DNA from: Trichocoleus sp. FACHB-46
GTDB taxonomy: Bacteria > Cyanobacteriota > Cyanobacteriia > FACHB-46
NCBI RefSeq assembly: GCF_014695385.1
Contig: NZ_JACJOD010000008.1
Location: 1 to 64,000 of the forward strand
DNA length: 64,000 nucleotides
Direction: 5' to 3'
Positions 35,491 to 44,577 of the stretch are shown here, one piece after another. The first letter of the stretch is position 1. Every line of letters starts with the position of its first letter. The notes beneath the pieces were generated by a model that searched no databases, had not been told where the DNA came from, and saw only the letters and a program-made list of their open reading frames with translations. A program made the translations under genes and the position numbers.

Positions 35491-37017
35491 ATGAAATTGG
35501 CTTACTGGATGTATGCAGGCCCCGCCCACATTGGCACCCTCCGCATTGCCAGCTCTTTCAAAAATGTGCATGGCATCATGCATGCTCCCCTAGGAGATGA
35601 CTACTTCAACGTCATGCGATCGATGCTAGAGCGGGAGCGAGACTTTACCCCAGTAACCGCCAGCATCGTAGACCGCAACGTCTTGGCCCGTGGCTCTCAA
35701 GAAAAAGTAGTAGATAATATCACTCGCAAAGACGCAGAAGAGCATCCTGACCTGATCGTGCTGACTCCCACCTGCACCTCCAGCATTCTGCAAGAAGATC
35801 TGCAAAACTTCGTCGATCGCGCCCAAGAAGCCTCAGTAGCGGATGTTCTACTAGCTGACGTGAACCATTACCGCTTCAACGAAATGCAGGCTGCCGATCG
35901 CACCTTAGAGCAAATCGTGCAGTACTACATCGCGAAGGCCCGCAAAAAAGGCGACCTCCCGGAAGGCAAAACCGCCAAGCCCTCCGTTAACATCATTGGC
36001 ATCTCTACCCTGGCGTTCCACAGCCACCACGACTGCACCGAGCTGAAGCGGTTGATGGCTGACTTGGGCATTGAGATCAACGAGATTATTCCAGAAGGAG
36101 CATCTGTTCTCAATCTCAAGAACCTGCCCAAAGCTTGGTTTAACTTGGTGCCTTATCGCGAACTCGGCTTGATGACAGCTCGCTACCTCGAAAAAGAGTT
36201 TGGCACTCCTTATGTAGACATCACGCCGATGGGTGTAGTAGAGACGGCGCGTTGTATTCGCAAGATTCAACAAGTCATCAACGCCCAAGGTGCAAACGTT
36301 GACTACGAAAACTTTATCAACGAGCAAACCCTGCATGTCTCGCAAGCGGCCTGGTTCTCTCGCTCCATCGACTGCCAAAACCTCACAGGTAAAAAGGCCG
36401 TAGTCTTTGGCGACAACACCCACGCCGCCGCCATGACCAAGATTTTGGCCCGTGAGATGGGGATTCAGGTAGTCTTAGCAGGCACCTATTGCAAGTACGA
36501 TGCTGATTGGTTCCGTGAGCAGGTTAGCGAGTACTGCGACGAAATCTTGATTAGTGATGACAATGGCGCAATTGGAGATGCGATCGCCCGCTTGGAGCCT
36601 TCTGCCATCTTCGGCACCCAAATGGAGCGCCACGTCGGCAAACGCCTCGATATTCCCTGCGGTGTGATTGCGGCCCCCATCCACATCCAAAACTTCCCGA
36701 TCGGCTACAAGCCCTTCCTTGGCTACGAAGGCACTAACCAAGTCGTCGATTTGGTCTACAACTCCTTCACCCTCGGCATGGAAGACCACTTGCTAGAAAT
36801 CTTCGGCGGTCACGACACCAAGGAAGTCATCACCAAGGGCATCTCTGCCGACTCTGACCTCGGTTGGAGCCGCGATGGCCTAGCTGAACTGAACAAAATT
36901 CCCGGTTTTGTCCGTGGCAAGGTGAAGCGGAACACCGAAAAATTTGCCCGCGAACGTGGCATCGGCGAAATCACCGCTGAAGTTCTCTACGCAGCCAAAG
37001 AAGCGGTTGGTGCTTAG
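35491..37017 (+). CDS. chlB: Light-independent protochlorophyllide reductase subunit B
   Basis: The nitrogenase-like catalytic subunit (NB protein) that with ChlN and the reductase ChlL reduces protochlorophyllide to chlorophyllide in darkness. The 508 residues start [16 protein letters not shown] and contain [13 protein letters not shown] and [10 protein letters not shown], matching the family over full length. ChlL and ChlN are not within this window; chlB often lies apart from them in cyanobacteria. It allows chlorophyll synthesis in the dark or at low oxygen. Confidence 0.97.
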   Translation: MKLAYWMYAGPAHIGTLRIASSFKNVHGIMHAPLGDDYFNVMRSMLERERDFTPVTASIVDRNVLARGSQEKVVDNITRKDAEEHPDLIVLTPTCTSSILQEDLQNFVDRAQEASVADVLLADVNHYRFNEMQAADRTLEQIVQYYIAKARKKGDLPEGKTAKPSVNIIGISTLAFHSHHDCTELKRLMADLGIEINEIIPEGASVLNLKNLPKAWFNLVPYRELGLMTARYLEKEFGTPYVDITPMGVVETARCIRKIQQVINAQGANVDYENFINEQTLHVSQAAWFSRSIDCQNLTGKKAVVFGDNTHAAAMTKILAREMGIQVVLAGTYCKYDADWFREQVSEYCDEILISDDNGAIGDAIARLEPSAIFGTQMERHVGKRLDIPCGVIAAPIHIQNFPIGYKPFLGYEGTNQVVDLVYNSFTLGMEDHLLEIFGGHDTKEVITKGISADSDLGWSRDGLAELNKIPGFVRGKVKRNTEKFARERGIGEITAEVLYAAKEAVGA

Positions 37018-37101
37018 CAATTAGTAGTTAGCTATTAGCTTTTAGTTATTCTGGGGGTAGCCATTAAGGTTATCCCTTTTATTTTTGATAAGGTTTTTTA
37101 A

Positions 37102-37335
37102 ATGACCGCTCGCGACCAAGTTAAGCAAGAAATCGATCGCCTCAATGAAGAACAGCTTAATCAAGTACAGGATTTTATTGCTTTTATTAAATTTCAAAAT
37201 AGACGAACAATGAGTACTTTCAATGATAACCAGCTTGCTGATTTGTATAATGAATCCGCTGCAGAAGATCGAGAACTCGCTGAAGTTGGAATGAGCAGTT
37301 ACGAAGAAATGCTGCAACAAGAAGACATCAGATGA
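37102..37335 (+). CDS. Antitoxin-like partner of the MazF-type toxin
   Basis: A 77-residue protein that precedes a MazF-family toxin, with the last codons overlapping the toxin start (ATGA). Residues 1-33 (V-K-Q-E-I-D-R-L-N-E-E-Q-L-N-Q-V-Q-D-F-I) form a helical region as in short antitoxins. The acidic C-terminus (E-S-A-A-E-D-R-E-L-A-E, E-E-M-L-Q-Q-E-D) fits the toxin-blocking tail of many antitoxins. The identification rests on position and composition rather than a specific motif. Confidence 0.75.
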   Translation: MTARDQVKQEIDRLNEEQLNQVQDFIAFIKFQNRRTMSTFNDNQLADLYNESAAEDRELAEVGMSSYEEMLQQEDIR

Positions 37336-37673
37336 ACGTTAAGCGAGGCGAAGTTTGGCTAGCGGACTTAAACCCAACTCAAGGTTCTGAGCAGTCTGGT
37401 ATGCGGCCAGTCAGTGTTTTTCAAAATGATTTGATTTCCAGATTTAGCACTACAGCGATCGCAATTCCATTAACAACCAAATTCCGCCATGCTTCTCTAC
37501 CAACTTGTTTGCTAATCAGTCAGGGTGAAGGAGGTTTAGCTCAAGATTCAGTTGCTTTATGCCACCAAATGCGAGTTCTAGATAAAACTCGATTACAACG
37601 AAAACTGGGTGAGCTAGTGCCAGAGACATTAACGCTTCTGGAAAGCGTTGTATTTATGACTTTAGGGTATTGA
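37332..37673 (+). CDS. MazF/PemK-family endoribonuclease toxin
   Basis: A 113-residue protein with the MazF core pattern: R-G-E-V-W-L-A-D-L-N-P-T-Q-G-S-E-Q-S-G-M-R-P-V-S-V-F-Q-N-D, then A-I-P-L-T-T. Such toxins cleave mRNA at short motifs when released from the antitoxin. The conserved Arg and the later S-V-A-L-C-H-Q-M-R segment are present, so it looks intact. It is translationally coupled to the antitoxin gene and sits between chlB and an LRAT-domain gene. Confidence 0.88.
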   Translation: MNVKRGEVWLADLNPTQGSEQSGMRPVSVFQNDLISRFSTTAIAIPLTTKFRHASLPTCLLISQGEGGLAQDSVALCHQMRVLDKTRLQRKLGELVPETLTLLESVVFMTLGY

Positions 37674-37695
37674 ATTCAGTCATCCCATAACTCAC

Positions 37696-38394
37696 CTAAC
37701 TGCTACTAATCGTCTGTCGCAACGGCAAACTATCACGCTTTAGTTGGGCCTTGAGAGTTTCTAGGTAATCGAGCTGGGATTTGTAGTCGGCGGCAGTTTT
37801 CTTCCATTGGACTTTACGATGGAGCGCAGCGCGGGCTAACTCTTCTCGGCCTTGTTTCAGAGCCGCTAGAGCCACACGGTGCCAAGTGTTCTCTTCTTTT
37901 TGGGCGTGTTGATACTGCGGTCGGAGGGTACTTTCTGCCGAAGCAATGTTGTCTAGAGCTTGGTGGTACAACTCCATCGACTTAGCAGGAGATGAATTGT
38001 CGATCGCCTCATTGATCAGCTTGTCAGTTCCAGGCAAGCTAATTCTGACAGCATCTAAGCCAAAATTGCGAAGTTGAGCACTTTCATTCACTCCGGTTTT
38101 GCACCAGGTGGTAAAGTGCTCACAATTGTTGGTCGTGAGATTGTAAGCTGATTCCCCAATGCGGCTCTCGGCTCGTTGTATTACCACATCGGGAAGATAG
38201 GAAGTGGTGTAGCGTTTCACATAGACGGGTTGCCCCATCGCAAACTCCGCCATTGAGGTGCGCGAAATCCGGGCAACTTCGGTTTTGCGGTAGTGAATCA
38301 CTGTGCCGTCGCCACAGTCGATGCCGTGATGCTCATAGAGACCTGGTAGCCCCATGAACTCGCGCATCACGTAGATCTGATCTCCTCGTGCCAT
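37696..38394 (-). CDS. LRAT-domain (NlpC/P60-like) protein
   Basis: A 232-residue protein whose first 120 residues match the lecithin:retinol-acyltransferase-like fold: R-G-D-Q-I-Y-V near the start, the catalytic His in Y-E-H-H-G-I-D, the second His in V-I-H-Y, and the nucleophile Cys in N-N-C-E-H-F. The rest is helical (coiled-coil-like, residues 140-232). Family members are thiol acyltransferases or hydrolases acting on lipids; the substrate is unknown here. It lies 44 bp downstream of the FHA kinase gene on the same strand and probably belongs to its transcript. Confidence 0.85.
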   Translation of the reverse strand: MARGDQIYVMREFMGLPGLYEHHGIDCGDGTVIHYRKTEVARISRTSMAEFAMGQPVYVKRYTTSYLPDVVIQRAESRIGESAYNLTTNNCEHFTTWCKTGVNESAQLRNFGLDAVRISLPGTDKLINEAIDNSSPAKSMELYHQALDNIASAESTLRPQYQHAQKEENTWHRVALAALKQGREELARAALHRKVQWKKTAADYKSQLDYLETLKAQLKRDSLPLRQTISSS

Positions 38395-38438
38395 GAAATA
38401 AATATCCTGTCTAGAACTGCTGATCTGCCAACTCGATC

Positions 38439-39860
38439 CTAGACTGCAATTTCTGCGATCGCCGTTGCTACCTCACGCGCAGTTGTGTAGCGTTGTTCTG
38501 GCTGAGGATGGGTAAGCGTGCGAATGACGGGAATTAAGGCAGGCGGCAAGTCAGGGACATACTCAGCGTAGAGCCTCGCGCCTTGGTCGCGATGGCCGTA
38601 AAACAAACTAGGGTCTTCCCCGGTGAGTAAATAAATCAGGAGTGGGCCGAGAGGATATAAATCAGATGCGATCGATGTTTCACCTACTTCTTGCTCAGGG
38701 GCCATATACCCCGGTGTGCCAATGGGTTTACCAGGTTCGACTGCCGCAACCTTAACTGATCCAAACCCAATTAAAGCAATTTCATGGCCGCTGACTGGGA
38801 TGGCTCGTCTGATTAAGTGCTGTGGCTGTATGTCTCGATGCAGAACTGGGGGCGTGAGATTGTGGAGATAGTCGAGCGCTTCACAAATTTCTGTCATCCA
38901 AGCGATCGCCTGGGCCAGAGGTATAGGACCACTCGCGGCGACATCTTGGGCTAAGCTGTGCCCGTAGATCAACTCCATCGCCAAATACGGCTGCCCCGAT
39001 ACGGCAAAAGTATTGATTAGCCGTGGCAACCCAGGATGATCAAATTGCTTGAGTAAATTGACTTCTTGCGCCAATAAGTCTTTAGCTTGCGGATGGTCCG
39101 ACCATTCTGAATTTAAGGTTTTGAGCACGACGCTCTGCCCGTCTCGCCAAGCCCAGTAAGTAATGCCCATTTCGCCGTGATTCAGCGTCTGCAAGACCTG
39201 GTACTTGCCCAAAAGCTGCTGAATCTGAAGCGGTTCGCCACAATCTAGGCAAAAGCGTAGTTCTGGGCTAGCCCGCTGATGCTGACAACTTACCTTGGTG
39301 GCTGGAACTGGAGAGATTTTAGTAGGTTGAAGTTGCCGCTCTCCATCAACGGTGACAACCTTTCTTGCGCCCGTGGTTTGAGTAGAATCAGGCTCCTCCA
39401 ACGGAGCGGGTAACCGCAAATGCGGAGGCACAGGAATCGTGCTGACTTGAGCGCTAGTCTCCTCTAAAACATCGCTAGCGTCTTCGTCTAGTTTGGTTCG
39501 TGCTTGTTGAGCCAAGGTACGCTCTCCAGAGAGCGTTTTAGGCAGTTCTTTCATTGCCTCCGCTCCAATGCGAATCTGAATATTCGGCCCAGAGCGGGCA
39601 AGCCGAATAATTACCCCATCAATGACAGGCGCGTGCGTGATGCGCTTGCCCTCTAAGTAAGTACCATTGGTTCCGATGCTGACAATTTCCCAACTAGAAC
39701 CATTACGCCGCACTTCAACATGGTGACGCGACACTACTGCACTGTAGAGCACGACATGATTGTCCGTTGACCGCCCAATTCGAATCACTGGCTCTTGATC
39801 GAAGACCCAGGTTTGCACCGGAATATGCTGGAGAGGATGGAGGAGAGTCAGAGTAATCAC
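38439..39860 (-). CDS. FHA-domain protein kinase-like protein with a degenerate active site
   Basis: Taken from the GTG at 39860, where the FHA domain begins V-I-T-L-T-L-L-H-P-L; the frame is open to 39911. Residue numbers here count from 39911. The FHA domain spans about 18-110 (I-G-R-S, S-R-H-H-V-E-V, N-G-T-Y). A short C-x-H...C-x-x-C zinc knuckle lies near 209-224, and a kinase fold runs from about 235 to 490. ATP-site Lys264, helix-C Glu283 and H-R-D (358-360) are present. The catalytic-loop Lys and Asn are Gln362 and His365, and D-F-G is Gly382-F-G. It is likely a pseudokinase that scaffolds phosphothreonine signalling. Confidence 0.82.
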   Translation of the reverse strand: MITLTLLHPLQHIPVQTWVFDQEPVIRIGRSTDNHVVLYSAVVSRHHVEVRRNGSSWEIVSIGTNGTYLEGKRITHAPVIDGVIIRLARSGPNIQIRIGAEAMKELPKTLSGERTLAQQARTKLDEDASDVLEETSAQVSTIPVPPHLRLPAPLEEPDSTQTTGARKVVTVDGERQLQPTKISPVPATKVSCQHQRASPELRFCLDCGEPLQIQQLLGKYQVLQTLNHGEMGITYWAWRDGQSVVLKTLNSEWSDHPQAKDLLAQEVNLLKQFDHPGLPRLINTFAVSGQPYLAMELIYGHSLAQDVAASGPIPLAQAIAWMTEICEALDYLHNLTPPVLHRDIQPQHLIRRAIPVSGHEIALIGFGSVKVAAVEPGKPIGTPGYMAPEQEVGETSIASDLYPLGPLLIYLLTGEDPSLFYGHRDQGARLYAEYVPDLPPALIPVIRTLTHPQPEQRYTTAREVATAIAEIAV

Positions 39861-40113
39861 ACTGGCGATGCTAAGTCTGAAATAACAGAAGTATCGCAGC
39901 CGAGGCAGCAATAACTTTAGAGCTTTTCTATATCCTAATCCTAGGCGGCTTCAACTCAATTTCGTTGAGCAATTTTCCATCAATTGATGGTAGTTCAGAG
40001 TTGGCAAAGTGAGCAATTATTTGTTTTTTATTTGCAAACGCAGCCCAGAGGCTAGAGGGCTTACGTCGCTAGCTCTCTAATAATTTGAATTCGATAAAAT
40101 TGTTAAGAAGTTA

Positions 40114-40878
40114 TTAAGAAATCTGGAATAAAAAGGTGACTCGATCGCCCTTACCCAAAGAAATGCGATCGCCTGAGCGCAAACGATGACGGTTGCCCAA
40201 GGGGATCAGCATGTTGTTGATGTAGGTGCCATTAGAGCTACCCACATCCTCAATGTAGAACGCATCTCCCTCTACCCGAATATCCGCATGGATACGAGAG
40301 ACGATTTCTGAGTCAGGAAACCCAGACACATCAATATCTGGAGGAATGCGATCGTTCCACTTGCCGATGTGGATGAGAGACAACTGGGGGGGCAATTCCA
40401 GAGGCGTATCGGTGCGTAAATGCAGTAGTTTGGCTGTCTGTTGTTGCAGCCGCGTGTGGGAGTCGCTAGAGACGACGGGAGATGGCACGGGAAAGTCACT
40501 TGCGAGGGGTGGCGGGAGCAATTCCTTGCCTAGTGATCCAGAGAGAGGCGCAACATCAGGCACACTGTTGCCTAATTCATTGCTCTCTGGCCCCAAAGAA
40601 TTAGTGGTAAATAGATCTGACTGACTGGCTGAACTAGAGTTACCGGGTGTCGCTGCTCCTACAAATTCTACAAAGGAGGGCATGGAGGTTTCCTCAACAC
40701 CCGGTAGTGGGGTATTGGTGCGTAGGTTAAAGCCACATTGACCGCAGAAATTAGCATCGGTCTGTACAGTTGCACCACAGTTGGAGCAGTTGGTAGTGGC
40801 AGGTAACGGGGTGTAGCAAGCCTCGCACTGCACTGCGCCTTCAGGATTTTGGTGGTTGCAATTGGGACAGACAATCAT
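40114..40878 (-). CDS. Zinc-ribbon plus FHA-domain protein
   Basis: About 254 residues from the ATG at 40878 (M-I-V-C-P-N-C). Two zinc ribbons (C-P-N-C...C-E-A-C and C-S-N-C...C-G-Q-C) cover residues 1-50. A Ser/Pro-rich linker of about 100 residues follows. A C-terminal FHA domain (about 160-250) has I-G-K-W, S-R-I-H-A-D-I, G-S-S-N-G-T-Y-I-N and L-R-S-G-D-R-I-S-L-G. It should bind phosphothreonine peptides, probably as an adaptor. It lies upstream of the FHA kinase-like gene on the same strand with a gap of about 250 bp. Confidence 0.87.
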   Translation of the reverse strand: MIVCPNCNHQNPEGAVQCEACYTPLPATTNCSNCGATVQTDANFCGQCGFNLRTNTPLPGVEETSMPSFVEFVGAATPGNSSSASQSDLFTTNSLGPESNELGNSVPDVAPLSGSLGKELLPPPLASDFPVPSPVVSSDSHTRLQQQTAKLLHLRTDTPLELPPQLSLIHIGKWNDRIPPDIDVSGFPDSEIVSRIHADIRVEGDAFYIEDVGSSNGTYINNMLIPLGNRHRLRSGDRISLGKGDRVTFLFQIS

Positions 40879-40937
40879 GAAAGTTTCTCTTCTGCCGAAA
40901 TCATGCCAGGGGATAACCAGACAGCTAGTACTCAATC

Positions 40938-41654
40938 TTAACCATTTATGGCTTGTCCAGCGGCAGCGTCAAATAGCCACCAAAGTTCTCCTTGCGGTTG
41001 GACTAAGCGAGCCGGATAGGTCATGGCATCGGCTGTAGGGGCAAAAATTTCTTTGAGAGCAGCTTGCTTGTTGGCACCAGCCACTACAAACACAACGTAT
41101 CTCGCGGCATTAATCAGGGGAGCAGTAAAGGTGAGGCGTGGCTGACCATCTTTATTTCCCACAGTAATCAGCCGATCTTGCACTTGCAGGGCTGCTGTAT
41201 GCGGAAACAAAGATGCCGTATGTCCATCATCTCCTAAGCCCAAGAGAATCACATCCAAAGCAGGCAAGGCTTGACCCTGTAACACTTCTCGCAGGTGAGA
41301 TTCGTAGTCTTGAGCCGCGATCGCCGGATCGGCAGCTTCAGTTGGCATTGGGTGAATATTCTCGGCAGGAATCTGGACGCGATCGAGCCAAGCTTTACGA
41401 GCCATCCCCTGGTTGCTGTCCGGGTGGTCAGCAGGAACGTAGCGCTCATCGCCCCAAAACACATGGATTTGGCCCCAAGGCAAATCTTGAGTCGCGAGAG
41501 CTTCGTATAGTGGCTTAGGTGTGCTGCCACCAGAAAGAGCGATAGTGCATCGTCCTCGCTCTGCGATCGCCGCTTGAATTTTTTCTACAACCACTTCCAG
41601 CGATCGCTGAATCAGAGCTGTGGTGTCTGGCAAAACTTCTACAATTTTGTTCAT
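40938..41654 (-). CDS. pgl: 6-phosphogluconolactonase
   Basis: Hydrolyses 6-phosphogluconolactone in the oxidative pentose phosphate pathway. From the ATG at 41654 it has 238 residues; a start at 41684 is also open. Motifs are A-L-S-G-G-S-T-P-K-P-L-Y, H-V-F-W-G-D-E-R-Y-V-P, D-S-N-Q-G-M-A and L-G-L-G-D-D-G-H-T-A-S-L-F-P, all characteristic of Pgl/DevB. It sits 59 bp before the zinc-ribbon/FHA gene on the same strand. Confidence 0.95.
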   Translation of the reverse strand: MNKIVEVLPDTTALIQRSLEVVVEKIQAAIAERGRCTIALSGGSTPKPLYEALATQDLPWGQIHVFWGDERYVPADHPDSNQGMARKAWLDRVQIPAENIHPMPTEAADPAIAAQDYESHLREVLQGQALPALDVILLGLGDDGHTASLFPHTAALQVQDRLITVGNKDGQPRLTFTAPLINAARYVVFVVAGANKQAALKEIFAPTADAMTYPARLVQPQGELWWLFDAAAGQAING

Positions 41655-42379
41655 TGGTTTTTGATGAGGCAGGTCTATAGGCATGGTAGAGGTGATGCAG
41701 TTCTATCATGCTGGCATCAAGGATTTCTCAAATATTCCTTATGTATAAATAATTGAGCTTTAACCTAAATCAGCCTTGTTGGGTAGATACACAGCTTAGA
41801 GTTGCATAACTGTTTTTCCAGATTTGCAGGCTAGGGACCATCCGAGTATTAAGCATCACTCTTTAAACAGCTCCCAAATCTACCTAACTTACAAACTGCT
41901 AGTTAATTTTCTGTGTAACTAATATATTGACCTCTTAGATCAACCTAACTAGTCAGTGATATGGCACTATCTATCACTGACTAGTTAGGTTGAGTTTAGA
42001 TAAATGGTTGCCAGTTATGGCGCGATCGCAGGAGGGAAATACTGTAACTAGAAACTTCCTAGTTGCATTTATAACAACGATCGCGCCCCTGTCAATACTT
42101 AGATAAATTAAAAAATGAATTATTAATGATTGCTTAAAGGCAATTTTAAGAGGAACTAAAAGTTACCTGAAAGAAGTAAATTGATTTGGAATTTAACCTG
42201 TTACGTATTTATAATTTCCTCTGACCCGCTAACCTTGACTTGTCTAGACTGAAAGAATTTACTAGCGGTTGTACTTGACACATTGTCCTGTTTGCTCGCA
42301 AGTGAACAGGGATAACAAACGAGTATGCTGAATCTAGCTCAGCTTGAAGCAGACAATCACTAAACCACTCTGAAGCCCA
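41655..42379. other. Long gene-free divergent region with a perfect hairpin
   Basis: About 725 bp between pgl (left) and the hpsJ-like gene (right). It is AT-rich and contains the 22-bp inverted repeat listed separately at 41940. A weaker hairpin (AACTAG/CTAGTT) lies near 42050. The one minus-strand frame at 42209-42424 runs into the hpsJ-like gene and lacks coding character. Confidence 0.5.
41940..41993. repeat. Perfect 22-bp inverted repeat with 10-nt loop
   Basis: The left arm (41940-41961, TCAACCTAACTAGTCAGTGATA) is exactly complementary to the right arm (41972-41993). The loop is TGGCACTATC. No T tract follows on either strand, so a simple terminator is unlikely. It could be a miniature mobile relic, an operator or an RNA-structural element. 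Confidence 0.9.
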
Positions 42380-43168
42380 ATGAAAGCAACTGATAGCCGT
42401 CAACTCTCTGCGATCGCCTCCCAAACGCTCAAATACGTGGGAATCATTTTGATTCTGGCTGCTCTGATTGACTATGCCGTGTTGCTGGTACCCTCCGATG
42501 TACCCGCCAAACTCAGCAGCTTAGAAGGACTGAAATGGCAAATCGCCCTATTTAGCCAATTTGTCGATCGCGGAGTTGTGCCACTGCTGGGTTTTGTCCT
42601 CCTATTTACTGGAGTTTGGGTTGATAGTGTTTCGGGTGCACCTCCAGAGCGACAAAAAGCTTGGCAAAACATCAGCTTTGCTTCTCTCTTGCTAGCCAGC
42701 CTGCTGGGTTTTGTCTTCTTAGTGTTGTCTCCTTTGCATTTCAGCAACACCTACCGAGCGAACCAGCAAACTCGGACGCAGATTTCTCAAGAAGCGGGAC
42801 AAGCAGAGGGACAGCTCAATCAACAACTGCAACAAATTAACAGTTTGGTCAAAAGCGACTCACAACTGAATCAAGCGATCGAGAGTGGACAGATTAAAGG
42901 GGAACAGTTAGCCCAAGTTCAAGCTCTCAAGAGCCAGATTCAGCAACAACTCCAATCTGATCCACAAGCACTCGATAAAAAAGCGAAAGATGCCCAAACT
43001 CAAATCCGCACTCGCCGCCTCGATTTAGAAAAACGTGCCAATGCTGAGTTTCTCAAGTCTGGATTGCGGGTAGGACTCAGCAGTTTGCTCCTAGCAATTG
43101 GGTACATTACGGTTGGTTGGACTGGATTGCGGCAATTGGGAGCAGGGTCTCGGAAAGCGGGTCGCTAG
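42380..43168 (+). CDS. hpsJ: HpsJ-like membrane protein (hormogonium polysaccharide family)
   Basis: A 262-residue inner-membrane protein. Hydrophobic spans lie near 20-38, 63-82, 96-114 and 228-250. Between the third and last span a Gln-rich coiled coil (about 125-215, Q-I-S-Q-E-A-G-Q-A-E-G-Q-L-N) extends into the periplasm or cytosol. The arrangement and composition fit the HpsJ family linked to polysaccharide secretion in gliding filamentous cyanobacteria; the name is by resemblance only. The neighbour downstream on the same strand is a GT2 glycosyltransferase, which supports a polysaccharide role. Confidence 0.75.
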   Translation: MKATDSRQLSAIASQTLKYVGIILILAALIDYAVLLVPSDVPAKLSSLEGLKWQIALFSQFVDRGVVPLLGFVLLFTGVWVDSVSGAPPERQKAWQNISFASLLLASLLGFVFLVLSPLHFSNTYRANQQTRTQISQEAGQAEGQLNQQLQQINSLVKSDSQLNQAIESGQIKGEQLAQVQALKSQIQQQLQSDPQALDKKAKDAQTQIRTRRLDLEKRANAEFLKSGLRVGLSSLLLAIGYITVGWTGLRQLGAGSRKAGR

Positions 43169-43307
43169 TTATAGCTTCAAGAGTATCTCTGGCTGCACGA
43201 GCCTATGAGCACTGACATGCCTGCTGATATGCCTAAGGCTGGGGGGTGCATCTCTACCAACGCAATGCTTCTGCTGCACTAACCCCCCTCACCCAAAAAA
43301 CTGAGCT

Positions 43308-44195
43308 ATGTTCTCGATTTACATCCTCACCTACAACGAAGAAACTGAGATTGCGGCTTGTATTGAGTCAGCTTTGCTCTCAGATGATGTGGTTGTGGTT
43401 GATTCCTTGAGCAGCGATCGCACAGTAGAGGTGGCCCAGCGCTATCCTGTCCGAGTTGTGCAGCATCAGTTCGAAAGCCACGGACAGCAACGAACTTGGA
43501 TGCTCCAATCAGTTCCGGTCAAGCATGAGTGGGTTTACATCCTAGAAGCAGATGAGCGGATGACGCCAGAGCTGTTTCAAGAATGCCTGACAGCGATGCA
43601 AAGCCAGGACTACATCGGCTACTACGTGGCTGAGCGAGTGATGTTCCTAGGGCAGTGGATTCGGCGCAGCACACAGTACCCCCGTTATCAAATGCGGCTC
43701 TTTCGCCGCGATCAGGTTTGGTTCGATGACTACGGCCACACCGAGCGCGAAGTGTGTAATGGCCCCACCGGATTTCTGAAAGAAACCTATCCCCACTACA
43801 CCTGTGGGAAAGGCTTGAGTCGATGGATTGATAAGCACAACCGCTACTCCAGCGACGAAGCCCAAGAAACCCTAAAGCAGCTAGAAACGGGCACCGTCAA
43901 GTGGCAGGATCTATTTTTTGGTGCGTCTGAAGTAGAACGACGGCGAGCCCTGAAAGATCTATCTTTACGCTTGCCCTTCAGGCCGCTGATTCGCTTTTTC
44001 TACATGTATTTCTTGCTGGGCGGCCTTCTGGATGGCCGAGCGGGGTTTGCTTGGTGTACCTTGCAAGCTTTTTATGAATACCTAATTCTGCTCAAAGCTT
44101 GGGAAATCAAGCACTTGCCGCCGCCCGTGGTCTCAGAAAACTCGGTTTTGGCGATCGCTGAACCTACTGAGATAGATTCTGTGACGGTCAATTGA
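43308..44195 (+). CDS. Family 2 glycosyltransferase
   Basis: A 295-residue GT-A-fold enzyme resembling the KdtX/WaaE-like group of GT2. It begins F-S-I-Y-I-L-T-Y-N-E-E, with V-V-V-V-D-S-L-S-S-D-R-T as the nucleotide-sugar site and I-L-E-A-D-E-R as the metal-binding acidic motif. A hydrophobic segment near 225-245 may attach it to the membrane. It likely transfers a sugar to a lipid-linked or surface polysaccharide; donor and acceptor are unknown. It follows the HpsJ-like gene by 139 bp. Confidence 0.87.
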   Translation: MFSIYILTYNEETEIAACIESALLSDDVVVVDSLSSDRTVEVAQRYPVRVVQHQFESHGQQRTWMLQSVPVKHEWVYILEADERMTPELFQECLTAMQSQDYIGYYVAERVMFLGQWIRRSTQYPRYQMRLFRRDQVWFDDYGHTEREVCNGPTGFLKETYPHYTCGKGLSRWIDKHNRYSSDEAQETLKQLETGTVKWQDLFFGASEVERRRALKDLSLRLPFRPLIRFFYMYFLLGGLLDGRAGFAWCTLQAFYEYLILLKAWEIKHLPPPVVSENSVLAIAEPTEIDSVTVN

Positions 44196-44577
44196 CAACT
44201 GTATTCTTGATTCCATAAATATCAAATCCATAAAAGCAGTATTCTCGGATACATAGCAGGCCGCAAACAGGTAATAATTGCTCTAAGATATGCCTTTGGT
44301 TATCGGATGCAGTCCTGCTGCTCCGGTAATTTTTGGAATAAACATTAAAATTGAAATAAATCTTTACAGGGTTTGCAAATAAGAGAAGACGCTGAGTTGT
44401 CACCATTCCTTTGAGGCAGCTAATCAGGGATTCCATATAGACAGGGCACAATGGACGTAATCCTTCCTGAGAAACCAAGCTCAATAGACGGTTTCAGTCT
44501 AAACTCCTTGCCGCTCGGTCTCATTCACAACTTTAGTGATAGCAGCCAAATTTTCCAGCCGATTGAAGGAGAGTGGG
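44196..44577. other. Gene-free region before the DUF502 gene
   Basis: About 380 bp. A minus-strand 98-codon frame (44188-44484) overlaps the end of the glycosyltransferase and shows no coding character. No clear terminator or repeat was found. Confidence 0.45.

Noticed and set aside
42209-42424. Minus-strand 71-codon frame before the hpsJ-like gene
   Set aside because: It overlaps the start of a better-supported gene and has no recognisable features.
43236-43290. GGGGGGT/ACCCCCC hairpin before the glycosyltransferase
   Set aside because: The stem is interrupted and has no T-run, so I do not call it a terminator; it may be a minor regulatory structure.
44188-44484. Minus-strand 98-codon frame after the glycosyltransferase
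   Set aside because: It overlaps the end of a solid gene, has no start context and shows no coherent hydrophobic or domain pattern.
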